A model generated the notes under the pieces. The model was not told the DNA's origin. It did not search any database and was given only the letters and a program-made list of their open reading frames with translations. This document shows positions 5,439-11,077 of a stretch of 11,077 nt of DNA, in pieces (the first letter of the stretch is position 1; each line of letters opens with the position of its first letter). Both the position numbers and the translations under genes were made by a program. Source of the DNA: an uncultured Solobacterium sp. (GTDB lineage Bacteria > Bacillota_I > Bacilli_A > Erysipelotrichales > Erysipelotrichaceae); the NCBI GenBank assembly GCA_938041275.1, contig CALISH010000153.1, forward strand, positions 1 through 11,077, given 5' to 3'.

Positions 5439-5461
5439 TTATAGCGGAAAAGAGGGAAATC

Positions 5462-6595
5462 ATGAAACAACCAGTCACTTTTGAAATTACACATATCTGT
5501 AAACAATCCGGTGCCCGTACTGGTATTTTACACACACCACATGGCGATGTTGAAACACCAATGTTTATGCCTGTCGGTACACAAGCAACCGTTAAATTCG
5601 TATCCCCAGAAGAACTAAAAGACTTAGGTTCTGGCGTGGTACTTGCCAATACCTATCATTTATGGCTAAGACCTGGCGAAGATATCGTTGATCAAGCTGG
5701 TGGAGTTCAGAAGTTTATGAACTACAAAGGTCCAATGTTAACAGATAGCGGGGGATTCCAAGTATTCTCCCTCGCAGATCAACGTAAGATTACAGAAGAA
5801 GGTGTTACCTTCAAGAACACTCTCAATGGAGATACACTCTTCCTCTCTCCAGAAAAATCAATTCAAATTCAAAATAAGATTGGTGCAGACATCATTATGT
5901 CCTTTGATGAATGTATTCCATACCCTGCAACACGTGAATACGTTGAAAAGAGTACAGAGAGAACATTACGTTGGGCACTTCGTGGTAAACAAGCACATAG
6001 CCGTCCAGAAGAGCAGGCACTCTTTGGTATTGTACAAGGTGGTGACTATGAAGACCTTCGTAAATACTGTGCTGAAAAGTTAATTGAGATGGACTTCCCT
6101 GGATATGCGATTGGTGGTACATCGGTTGGTGAAGATAAAGAAACAATGTATCGTATGGTGAAGTGGGCTTCTGATGCCTTACCATTTGATAAGCCAAGAT
6201 ACCTAATGGGTGTTGGTGCAGTGAATGACTTATTAGAGGCAGTTAGCCGCAACGTCGATATGTGCGATTGCGTACTACCAACTCGTATCGCAAGACATGG
6301 AACACTGATGACGAGTGAAGGAAGAATCTCTATCCGTAAGGCCATCTATAAGAATGACTTTACACCACTTGATCCAGAGTGTGATTGTTATACATGCCGT
6401 AACTACACAAAGGCTTACCTCAATCACCTTCAACGTACCAACGAAGGTTTCGGTACTCGCCTCATGTCTATCCATAACTTACGTTTCTTAGTGAAACTCA
6501 TGGAAGACGCAAGAAAAGCAATCAATGAAGATCGCTTTCATGACTTCAAAGAGGAAACTCTTGCAAAGATGAAATTTGACCACAGAGGATTTTAA
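5462..6595 (+). CDS. tgt: tRNA-guanine transglycosylase (Tgt)
   Basis: A 377-aa enzyme that swaps guanine 34 for preQ1 in tRNAs with GUN anticodons, the first tRNA-bound step of queuosine synthesis. The start at 5462 has AGAGGG 5 nt upstream. TDSGGFQVFS (94-103) carries the general base D95, CDCVLPTRIARHG (268-280) the nucleophile D269, and CDCYTC (307-312) with H338 the zinc site. C151 in SFDECIP and V222 in GGTSVGE are the residues typical of preQ1-specific bacterial enzymes; eukaryotic queuine enzymes carry Val and Gly there. Its length is normal for the family. It is first of three co-directional genes, followed after 1 nt by queA. A longer in-frame start at 5429 lies within the promoter and is rejected. 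Confidence 0.97.
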   Translation: MKQPVTFEITHICKQSGARTGILHTPHGDVETPMFMPVGTQATVKFVSPEELKDLGSGVVLANTYHLWLRPGEDIVDQAGGVQKFMNYKGPMLTDSGGFQVFSLADQRKITEEGVTFKNTLNGDTLFLSPEKSIQIQNKIGADIIMSFDECIPYPATREYVEKSTERTLRWALRGKQAHSRPEEQALFGIVQGGDYEDLRKYCAEKLIEMDFPGYAIGGTSVGEDKETMYRMVKWASDALPFDKPRYLMGVGAVNDLLEAVSRNVDMCDCVLPTRIARHGTLMTSEGRISIRKAIYKNDFTPLDPECDCYTCRNYTKAYLNHLQRTNEGFGTRLMSIHNLRFLVKLMEDARKAINEDRFHDFKEETLAKMKFDHRGF

Positions 6596-6596
6596 T

Positions 6597-7634
6597 ATGA
6601 AATGGAAAACAAGTGATTTTGATTACAACTTACCAGAAGAACTAATTGCGCAAACCCCACTGCTTGATCGCAGCTCTTCTCGTATGCTTGTCATTCACAA
6701 TACAGAAAAGAAATATGAAGACAAACACTTCTACGATATAGTAGACTACCTGCATGCAGGTGATGTTCTAGTACGCAATAACACACGTGTTATCCCTGCT
6801 AGATTATTTGGCACAAAGGAAGAAACAGGCGCACACGTTGAATTACTCTTACTTAGACAGCTTCCTGATGATGTTTGGGAGTGTCTTGTTGGTAATGCAA
6901 AGGTCGTTAAGCTTGGTGCTATCATTTCCTTCCACGATGGACGTTTACGTGCAGAATGCATAGAAATCGGTGAAAAAGGTTTACGCAAGATGCGTATGAT
7001 TTATGATGGTATCTTCAATGAAATTCTAGATGAATTAGGAAATGTACCACTACCACCATATATTAAAGAGAAACTAAATGACCCAGAACGCTACCAGACA
7101 GTTTATGCCAAGGTAAGAGGTTCTGCCGCAGCTCCTACTGCTGGACTGCACTTTACAGATGAAATCTTTAACAAACTCAAAGAAAAAGGTGTCACAGTCG
7201 TTGATGTAACATTACACGTTGGTTTAGGTACGTTTAGACCAATGGATACAGAAGATATCGAAGACCACGACATGCATAGTGAAGTTTACTATATGTCCAA
7301 GGAAGCTGCAGATATATTAAACACAGCCAAGGCAAATGGCCAACGTATCTTTGCGATTGGCACAACATCCGTACGTACACTTGAATCCGTATGGAATCGC
7401 TTTGGTAAGTTTGAGGAATGTTCTGGTGAGACAAAACTATTTATCTACCCAGGATATCAATGGCATACAATCGATGGTATGTTAACAAACTTCCACCTAC
7501 CAAAATCAACACTAATTATGATGATTGCGTCCTTTGTAGGATATGAATTTACACTAGAAGCCTATCGCCATGCAGTACAGGAGAAATACCGTTTCTTCTC
7601 CTTCGGCGATTGTATGTTAATCACCAATGAATGA
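6597..7634 (+). CDS. queA: S-adenosylmethionine:tRNA ribosyltransferase-isomerase (QueA)
   Basis: A 345-aa enzyme that transfers and isomerises the ribosyl part of SAM onto preQ1-tRNA, giving epoxyqueuosine. The start at 6597 is preceded by AGAGGA at 7 nt spacing, the last bases of tgt providing the site. The frame upstream to 6576 lies inside tgt and is not used. Family blocks visible: FDYNLPEELIAQTP (8-21) with RSSSRML, VRNNTRVIPARLFG (59-72), PLPPYI (151-156), RYQTVYA (165-171), GSAAAPTAGLHFT (175-187) and HVGLGTFRP (207-215). Its length is normal. It sits between tgt and queH in one operon and catalyses the step between them. Confidence 0.97.
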   Translation: MKWKTSDFDYNLPEELIAQTPLLDRSSSRMLVIHNTEKKYEDKHFYDIVDYLHAGDVLVRNNTRVIPARLFGTKEETGAHVELLLLRQLPDDVWECLVGNAKVVKLGAIISFHDGRLRAECIEIGEKGLRKMRMIYDGIFNEILDELGNVPLPPYIKEKLNDPERYQTVYAKVRGSAAAPTAGLHFTDEIFNKLKEKGVTVVDVTLHVGLGTFRPMDTEDIEDHDMHSEVYYMSKEAADILNTAKANGQRIFAIGTTSVRTLESVWNRFGKFEECSGETKLFIYPGYQWHTIDGMLTNFHLPKSTLIMMIASFVGYEFTLEAYRHAVQEKYRFFSFGDCMLITNE

Positions 7635-8322
7635 GAAAGAAAAAGAAGCCTATATTGCCTATTTAAAGAATCGCAAATCTTCCACAAAGACAAACTACTA
7701 TATAGAGTCTCTTAAGGAGATGAAAAACATCAAAGCTAGCACAAACAAAAAGCCAAAATTACTCTTGCATGCATGTTGTATTGTATGCGCATGTTGGCCT
7801 TTGGAATTTCTTCATGAAGTCTTTGATGTGACGATTATGTATAATAACTCCAACATTTGGCCAGCCTCAGAATACGACATGCGTTTATCTGATATGAAAC
7901 GGTATCTGGACGAAAGATGGCATGGAGAAATCAAACTGGTAATAGAGCCTTATAACTATGATGCCTTTGACCAAAAGCTTTTGGCAAAACGGAAAGATGA
8001 TCCAGAGGGATGGCTACGTTGTTTCTCATGTTATACAGAGAGAATGAACGCAGCCTTTGCCTACGCTGATGAAAATGGTTATGACTACTTTACAACTGTC
8101 ATGACCTTCTCACGCCAAAAAGATTCTCAGAAACTCAATGAGATTGGTCGCTCTCTACAACAGAAATATGCTCATACAAAATATTTCTACTCTGATTTCA
8201 AAAAAGGAAATGGCCAACAACATTCTACAGAAATCTCTGATGCGTATTGTCTATATCGACAAGATTACTGTGGTTGTAAGTATTCCTATGATTCCCGTAA
8301 AAAAGATAAGTGCGACTCCTAA
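7627..8322 (+). CDS. queH: Epoxyqueuosine reductase QueH
   Basis: A 231-aa QueH (DUF208) enzyme that reduces epoxyqueuosine to queuosine in tRNA; it is the non-homologous alternative to the cobalamin enzyme QueG. Conserved features: LLHACCIVC (46-54) with C50, C51 and C54, NNSNIWPASEYDMR (73-86), RCFSCYTERM (131-140) with C132 and C135, and YRQDYCGCKYS (210-220) with C215 and C217. These cysteines are the family's iron-sulfur and metal ligands. C56 is an extra cysteine. The start at 7627 overlaps the end of queA by 8 nt with no Shine-Dalgarno upstream, so coupled translation is probable. The first 40 residues are a basic extension before the catalytic core. A terminator overlaps its stop codon. 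Confidence 0.93.
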   Translation: MNEKEKEAYIAYLKNRKSSTKTNYYIESLKEMKNIKASTNKKPKLLLHACCIVCACWPLEFLHEVFDVTIMYNNSNIWPASEYDMRLSDMKRYLDERWHGEIKLVIEPYNYDAFDQKLLAKRKDDPEGWLRCFSCYTERMNAAFAYADENGYDYFTTVMTFSRQKDSQKLNEIGRSLQQKYAHTKYFYSDFKKGNGQQHSTEISDAYCLYRQDYCGCKYSYDSRKKDKCDS

Positions 8323-8336
8323 GAATCGCACTTTTT
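8308..8336 (+). terminator. Intrinsic terminator after queH, likely bidirectional
   Basis: AAGTGCGA (8308-8315) pairs with TCGCACTT (8326-8333) around a 10-nt loop containing the queH stop codon, and a T5 tract follows on the plus strand. The minus-strand reading has its T tract 3 nt further out (ATCTTTTTT), so it can also end the convergent gene at 8339. Confidence 0.85.
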
Positions 8337-8338
8337 CA

Positions 8339-8665
8339 TTACTTCTCTAATACGTCTAACTTCTCGTTTAGAAGCTCGATTAACTTTTCTTTTGTACGGA
8401 TATTGTCCATCACTTCTGTATATGTACCAGACTTCTTATTGATGACAATATCGTTGTAATAGTTACGACCTAATGTCTCATAGTACTTTGATAGTTCACG
8501 TGAGTGATGTCCAATCTCTGCACGAATTTCAGCCTTCTGCTTTTCAACCTTTAGCTTAGAAGTAAGACCTTCTGTGCTTTCTGTTACAACCTTTGTAACA
8601 TTTGTTACTAAATCGGAAATTGTTTTTCCTAAATCATCGAATCCATTCTTGTTATTTTCTGACAT
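8339..8665 (-). CDS. Small helical protein of unknown function
   Basis: A 108-aa protein starting at 8665. AAAGGA lies 8 nt upstream, and the frame further upstream lies inside the TetR gene. The first part (about 10-40, DDLGKTISDLVTNVTKVV and TSKL) is an amphipathic helix. The centre (about 41-75) is charged and looks helical or coiled-coil (KVEKQKAEIRAEIGHHSRELSKYYETLG). The end is another predicted helix (IRTKEKLIELLNEKLDVLEK). There is no signal peptide, membrane segment or cysteine. I do not recognise a family. It lies 4 nt downstream of a TetR-type regulator gene and is presumably co-transcribed with it, so it may be part of the response that the regulator controls. Confidence 0.7.
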   Translation of the reverse strand: MSENNKNGFDDLGKTISDLVTNVTKVVTESTEGLTSKLKVEKQKAEIRAEIGHHSRELSKYYETLGRNYYNDIVINKKSGTYTEVMDNIRTKEKLIELLNEKLDVLEK

Positions 8666-8669
8666 ATCC

Positions 8670-9233
8670 TTAGTCCTTTCCGGCCCTTTCAATGAGGTCC
8701 CAAATAATAAATGCAATTTCATCGTTAGTAGCTTCACCTTGATCAATTAGTTCGACAATACCACTAATCAAGATATTCGCATAATACTTCGTGTTATCTA
8801 ATGTTAGCTCACCAAGTCGTACGCCTTCATCAAATAGTTTGGTTAAATCTGTAATGGCTTTATTTTTCGCTTCCAAGGTGGATCTAACACTTAAGTTAGA
8901 AAGATCTGCACCATCTTCGCCATTAAGTTTTTCATGTAATACACGAAAAGATTTCACAGAATTATTTACGAACTGTTTTAAACGTTCTGTATAATCCTCT
9001 TTATTCATGCTTTCCTGCATCATGGCATTAAATGCTTCGTTGTATTTATTACTGATTGCTTCAATTACATCATCTTTTGACTTGAAGTAATAGTAGAATA
9101 GTCCTTTTGCTACATCCATCTCTTTTACGATGGAGCTGATTGTTGTCTCTACAATGCCATTTTCTTTAAATAGCTTTTCTGCCGCATCTATAAACTCATT
9201 CTTTCGTTCTTCGTTATCTTTATTCTCAGGCAT
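8670..9233 (-). CDS. TetR/AcrR-family transcriptional regulator
   Basis: A 187-aa repressor. The N-terminal DNA-binding domain is clear: AAEKLFKENGIVETTISSIVKEMDVAKGLFYYYFKSKDDVI (17-57), with the helix-turn-helix at about 31-52. The remainder is an all-helical ligand-binding and dimerisation domain with no recognisable ligand. The start at 9233 has a strong AGGAGG 9 nt upstream. The promoter contains a 17-bp palindrome, so autoregulation is likely. The gene is divergent from an rRNA methyltransferase gene whose start lies only 72 nt away, and it is followed by a small helical protein. No efflux pump is next to it. Confidence 0.92.
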   Translation of the reverse strand: MPENKDNEERKNEFIDAAEKLFKENGIVETTISSIVKEMDVAKGLFYYYFKSKDDVIEAISNKYNEAFNAMMQESMNKEDYTERLKQFVNNSVKSFRVLHEKLNGEDGADLSNLSVRSTLEAKNKAITDLTKLFDEGVRLGELTLDNTKYYANILISGIVELIDQGEATNDEIAFIIWDLIERAGKD

Positions 9234-9254
9234 CTGTTATTACCTCCTACATCT

Positions 9255-9282
9255 ACTATATCACTGACTGACTTTCAGTCAA
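9255..9282 (-). promoter_or_regulatory. TetR-gene promoter with 17-bp operator palindrome
   Basis: On the minus strand TTGACT (9277-9282) and TATAGT (9255-9260) are 16 nt apart. TGACTGA-CTT-TCAGTCA (9265-9281) fills the spacer and most of the -35. It is a typical size and form for a TetR-family operator and probably the regulator's own site. Confidence 0.75.
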
Positions 9283-9290
9283 GTGCTTTA

Positions 9291-9299
9291 TGCTATACT
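9291..9299 (+). promoter_or_regulatory. Extended -10 promoter of the rRNA methyltransferase, leaderless
   Basis: TGC-TATACT (9291-9299) is an extended -10. The start codon at 9306 is 6 nt away, at the expected transcription start, and no Shine-Dalgarno fits between. The TetR palindrome ends 10 nt upstream, so a bound repressor could also block this promoter. Confidence 0.6.
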
Positions 9300-9305
9300 T
9301 TATCT

Positions 9306-10085
9306 ATGAAATTAATTTGTCCAATTTGTAAAACAAAATTCACTCATATTGCGCGTGAACTCGTATGCGAAAATAACCATCACTTTGATTTCGCAAAGCA
9401 GGGGTATATCAACCTATATCGCTCCAATAAACCACTCCATGGTGATAATAACAAGATGGTAAAAGCACGTACCGCTTTTCTAGAGAAAGGTATTTATGCC
9501 TTCTTGAAGGATTATCTCATCAATCTAAATACAAACTTTCATCCAGAAGTCTTTGTTGACCTTGGCTGTGGTGAAGGGTATTACACAGACGGTTTTATCG
9601 CACAAGAAAAATATGGCTTTGACTTATCGAAAGATGCACTAAAACACGCTTCAAAAAATGACAAGTCGACACAGTACGTTGTATCCTCTATCTTCCATCT
9701 TCCAATCGAAGATGAATCCTGTGATGTAGCAGTTACTTGTTTCGCACCTGCCGCAACTGAAGAATTACAGCGTATCTTAAAACCAGGTGGTAAGTTTATC
9801 TTCGTTACCCCTGGTCCAAAACACTTATTCGAAATGAAAACTGTCCTCTATGATACTCCATATGAAAATATCATGGAGGATATCAATACGAGCTTAACAC
9901 TGATCCAAGATGAAATCATTGAAAATACCGCGACACTAGATCAAGAAACACTATATCAATTATTTCAAATGACACCATATGCATATAAAACATCGATTGA
10001 AGACAAGCAACGTTTATTAAAGATTCTAACATTAGATCTTACTTGTCAGTTCCGTATTCGTGTATATAAAAAGACATCTATGTAA
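9306..10085 (+). CDS. rlmA: RlmA-like 23S rRNA (guanine-N1)-methyltransferase
   Basis: A 259-aa SAM-dependent methyltransferase of the RlmA family, which methylates N1 of G745 (RlmA-I) or G748 (RlmA-II/TlrB) of 23S rRNA near the macrolide exit tunnel. The N-terminal zinc site is C5, C8, C21 and H25 (CPIC...CENNHH), followed by HFDFAKQGYINL (26-37), a hallmark of the family. SAM motif I is VDLGCGEGYY (84-93), with later motifs FAPAATEELQRILKPGGKF. From Gram-positive precedent the target is probably G748; this is inference. RlmA-II methylation affects tylosin/macrolide binding, but this gene should not be called a resistance gene on this evidence. It is likely translated from a leaderless mRNA. 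A TetR operator lies between it and the divergent regulator, suggesting inducible expression. Confidence 0.88.
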   Translation: MKLICPICKTKFTHIARELVCENNHHFDFAKQGYINLYRSNKPLHGDNNKMVKARTAFLEKGIYAFLKDYLINLNTNFHPEVFVDLGCGEGYYTDGFIAQEKYGFDLSKDALKHASKNDKSTQYVVSSIFHLPIEDESCDVAVTCFAPAATEELQRILKPGGKFIFVTPGPKHLFEMKTVLYDTPYENIMEDINTSLTLIQDEIIENTATLDQETLYQLFQMTPYAYKTSIEDKQRLLKILTLDLTCQFRIRVYKKTSM

Positions 10086-10103
10086 AGAAACATGGATGTC
10101 TTT
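10070..10103. terminator. Bidirectional terminator between convergent genes
   Basis: A 14-bp stem with one T-G wobble, AAAGACATCTATGT (10070-10083) and ACATGGATGTCTTT (10090-10103), has a 6-nt AAAGAA loop. It overlaps both stop codons. The minus-strand side continues into a longer T run (CTTTTTATAT), so it is stronger for the XRE regulator than for the methyltransferase. Confidence 0.85.
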
Positions 10104-10515
10104 ATTGATATTCTCCTTCATGATCACTTAAGAGAGTTGTATATTCCGACTCTTCATCTTGCGTACGATACTTCGTTCCATTAAAACAAAGCTCACGTAT
10201 CACCTTTCTCATCCAAGCAGGTCTTCTGCGATATGCCATAAACATTTGTGCTTCCGTCTGCGTTGGAAATACATCATTGATCGGTCCATATAGATTGACA
10301 CCTGTTAGATAATCCATATCCACTTTAAAATAGTCTGCGTATTTCATAATGATTTCGATATCTGGTCGAATCACACCATTTTCATACGCAGAAATCGATT
10401 GTGCTGAAACATTTAAAATATCTGCCATTTGTTTTTGGGTCATATGATGATTGATGCGTAATTTTCTCATCTGGTATGTCATCAATCGCATAGAATCTTG
10501 TATTGTTTTCTTCAT
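10102..10515 (-). CDS. XRE-family transcriptional regulator
   Basis: A 137-aa protein with an N-terminal Cro/C1-type helix-turn-helix at about 14-70 (RKLRINHHMTQKQMADILNVSAQSISAYENGVIRPDIEIIMKYADYF in outline). Its helix 2-turn-helix 3, QKQMADILNVSAQSISAYENG, is near the family consensus. The C-terminal part (71-137) is short and unusual: FPTQTEAQMFMAYRRRPAWMRKVIRELCFNG followed by an acidic tail. It is probably a dimerisation or signal domain that I cannot name. The start at 10515 has only a weak GAG upstream; an alternative ATG at 10491 has no better site. Repeated AATACT half-sites lie upstream, suggesting autoregulation. There are no phage genes nearby, so a chromosomal regulator is likelier than a prophage repressor. 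Confidence 0.85.
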   Translation of the reverse strand: MKKTIQDSMRLMTYQMRKLRINHHMTQKQMADILNVSAQSISAYENGVIRPDIEIIMKYADYFKVDMDYLTGVNLYGPINDVFPTQTEAQMFMAYRRRPAWMRKVIRELCFNGTKYRTQDEESEYTTLLSDHEGEYQ

Positions 10516-10532
10516 AACTCAAATATAGAAAA

Positions 10533-10621
10533 TTAATACTGGTTTTAATACTAAACTACAGAAATACTAGTGTAAGATTTTTATTCCATCATTTGTGGAT
10601 TATCGCATTATAACTAGTATT
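10533..10621. promoter_or_regulatory. Repeated AATACT half-sites upstream of the XRE gene
   Basis: TTAATACT occurs at 10533-10540 and 10545-10552. AATACTAGT occurs at 10563-10571, and its inverse ACTAGTATT at 10613-10621. Four related half-sites in under 90 bases, in both orientations, look like regulator binding sites in the region that should hold the XRE promoter. No promoter match is strong enough to mark separately. Confidence 0.45.
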
Positions 10622-10649
10622 ATCTCCTATCATTTTCACCATCCTATCT

Positions 10650-10685
10650 CAAGGCATTCCAATAAAACTGGAATCTTTGTTTTTG
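10650..10685 (+). terminator. Possible short terminator-like hairpin
   Basis: ATTCCA and TGGAAT pair across a 7-nt loop and are followed by CTTTGTTTTT on the plus strand. No gene is seen to end here, so it may mark an unseen small transcript or be chance. Apart from this and the repeats next to it, the 10516-10687 stretch shows no gene. Confidence 0.3.
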
Positions 10686-10687
10686 AT

Positions 10688-10716
10688 TTGAAATCATTCT
10701 CATTCAGTGGTACACT
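10688..10716 (+). promoter_or_regulatory. htpG promoter
   Basis: TTGAAA (10688-10693) and TACACT (10711-10716) are 17 nt apart, with TGG directly before the -10 as an extended element. The predicted start, near 10723, falls inside the CIRCE element. Confidence 0.65.
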
Positions 10717-10719
10717 ATA

Positions 10720-10746
10720 TTAGCAGTCATAGAATAAGAGTGCTAA
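10720..10746 (+). promoter_or_regulatory. CIRCE element (HrcA operator) of htpG
   Basis: TTAGCAGTC-N9-GAGTGCTAA matches the CIRCE consensus TTAGCACTC-N9-GAGTGCTAA at 17 of 18 arm positions with the correct 9-nt spacer. It covers the predicted transcription start and touches the Shine-Dalgarno AAGGAGG (10745-10751). HrcA bound here would repress htpG until heat shock. Confidence 0.9.
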
Positions 10747-10760
10747 GGAGGTAAAATACT

Positions 10761-11077
10761 ATGGCAAAGAAACAATTTAAAGCAGAATCTAAAAGATTGC
10801 TAGATATGATGATTCACTCGATTTATACCAATCGTGAAATCTTCTTACGTGAGTTAATCTCCAACGCTTCTGACGCTTTAGATAAACGTCATTATCTCTC
10901 TCTTACAGATTCTCGCTACGCAACAAACCAAGAGAATTTAAAGATTACATTAGAAATCAAGAAGGACGCACGCCAACTCATTATTGAAGATACTGGTGTT
11001 GGTATGAGTGCAGAGGAACTAGAAAAGAACCTAGGTACAATCGCAAGAAGTGGCTCTGCTGAATTCTGCAAACAGCT
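10761..11077 (+). CDS. htpG: Chaperone HtpG (Hsp90), N-terminal part
   Basis: The first 105 codons of bacterial Hsp90, cut by the window end. AAGGAGG with 9 nt spacing precedes the ATG. The GHKL ATPase domain is recognisable: F-x-AESKRLLDMMIHSIYTNREIFLRELISNASDA (about 6-40) with the ATP-site Glu and Asn in ELISNASDA, then IEDTGVGMS (about 76-84) with the conserved Asp and first Gly motif, and LGTIARSGS (about 91-99) for the lid. HtpG is a cytosolic ATP-driven dimer that remodels client proteins under stress. The CIRCE operator indicates HrcA control, unlike B. subtilis, where htpG is not in the HrcA regulon. Confidence 0.97.
   Translation, partial: MAKKQFKAESKRLLDMMIHSIYTNREIFLRELISNASDALDKRHYLSLTDSRYATNQENLKITLEIKKDARQLIIEDTGVGMSAEELEKNLGTIARSGSAEFCKQ

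Noticed and set aside
5439..5461. A preQ1 riboswitch before tgt
   Set aside because: The leader between the promoter and start codon is too short, and no C-rich pseudoknot sequence is present.
5802..6475. Several frames on both strands inside tgt
   Set aside because: They are shadows of tgt, whose catalytic and zinc residues are all in place.
6576..6596. Longer N-terminus for QueA starting inside tgt
   Set aside because: The ATG at 6597 has a well-spaced ribosome-binding site and begins at the family's usual N-terminus.
8138..8350. Plus-strand 70-codon frame within queH
   Set aside because: It overlaps queH out of frame and runs through its terminator.
10102..10515. Prophage repressor as the meaning of the XRE gene
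   Set aside because: No integrase, cro-like partner or structural gene is nearby; htpG and rlmA flank it.
1..11077. CRISPR arrays, tRNA or rRNA genes
   Set aside because: No spaced direct repeats, cloverleaf with conserved T-loop, or rRNA motif was seen on either strand.

Overview
The window looks like a chromosomal segment of a low-GC Firmicute. Shine-Dalgarno sites are AGGAGG-like, promoters are sigA-like, intrinsic terminators are common, and htpG carries a CIRCE operator. The gene set (tgt-queA-queH, RlmA-type methyltransferase, SmtB/ArsR regulator) fits the Erysipelotrichia, but that placement is inferred from gene style and not proven by a marker gene.

Layout from left to right. Positions 1-58 hold the last codons of a plus-strand gene, followed by a terminator. 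Two minus-strand genes follow: a degenerate inorganic-pyrophosphatase-like protein (83-475) and a TM1586-type nitroreductase (595-1260). Each has a recognisable promoter with a palindrome in its spacer. Positions about 1378-3960 form an accessory insert. It contains a retron reverse transcriptase fused to a C-terminal TOPRIM domain (1378-3198, minus), a candidate msr-msd retron RNA directly upstream (3227-3355, minus) with its own promoter, and the decayed 3' half of an IS1595-family transposase (3460-3960, minus).

Beyond a strong terminator (4011-4032) lies a three-gene minus-strand operon: a two-TM membrane protein, an SmtB-like ArsR metal sensor and a DnaQ-type 3'-5' exonuclease. Divergent from it runs the plus-strand tgt-queA-queH operon for the last steps of queuosine synthesis in tRNA. 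A bidirectional terminator separates this from a minus-strand pair, a TetR regulator and a small helical protein. The TetR promoter carries a 17-bp palindrome and faces a divergent, apparently leaderless RlmA-like 23S rRNA methyltransferase gene. An XRE-type regulator (minus) and the first 105 codons of htpG (plus, CIRCE in its promoter) close the window.

The most interesting item is the retron. RT motifs (NAxxH, YADD, VTGL) and the fused TOPRIM domain place it with Ec67 (Eco2)-like retrons, which are anti-phage systems. The RNA found here has a1/a2 arms, a candidate branching G in an AGATTT context, a first hairpin with a 3-nt loop as in Ec67, and an msd hairpin abutting a2. The RT and effector are on one chain, so the system may consist of just this RNA and this protein.
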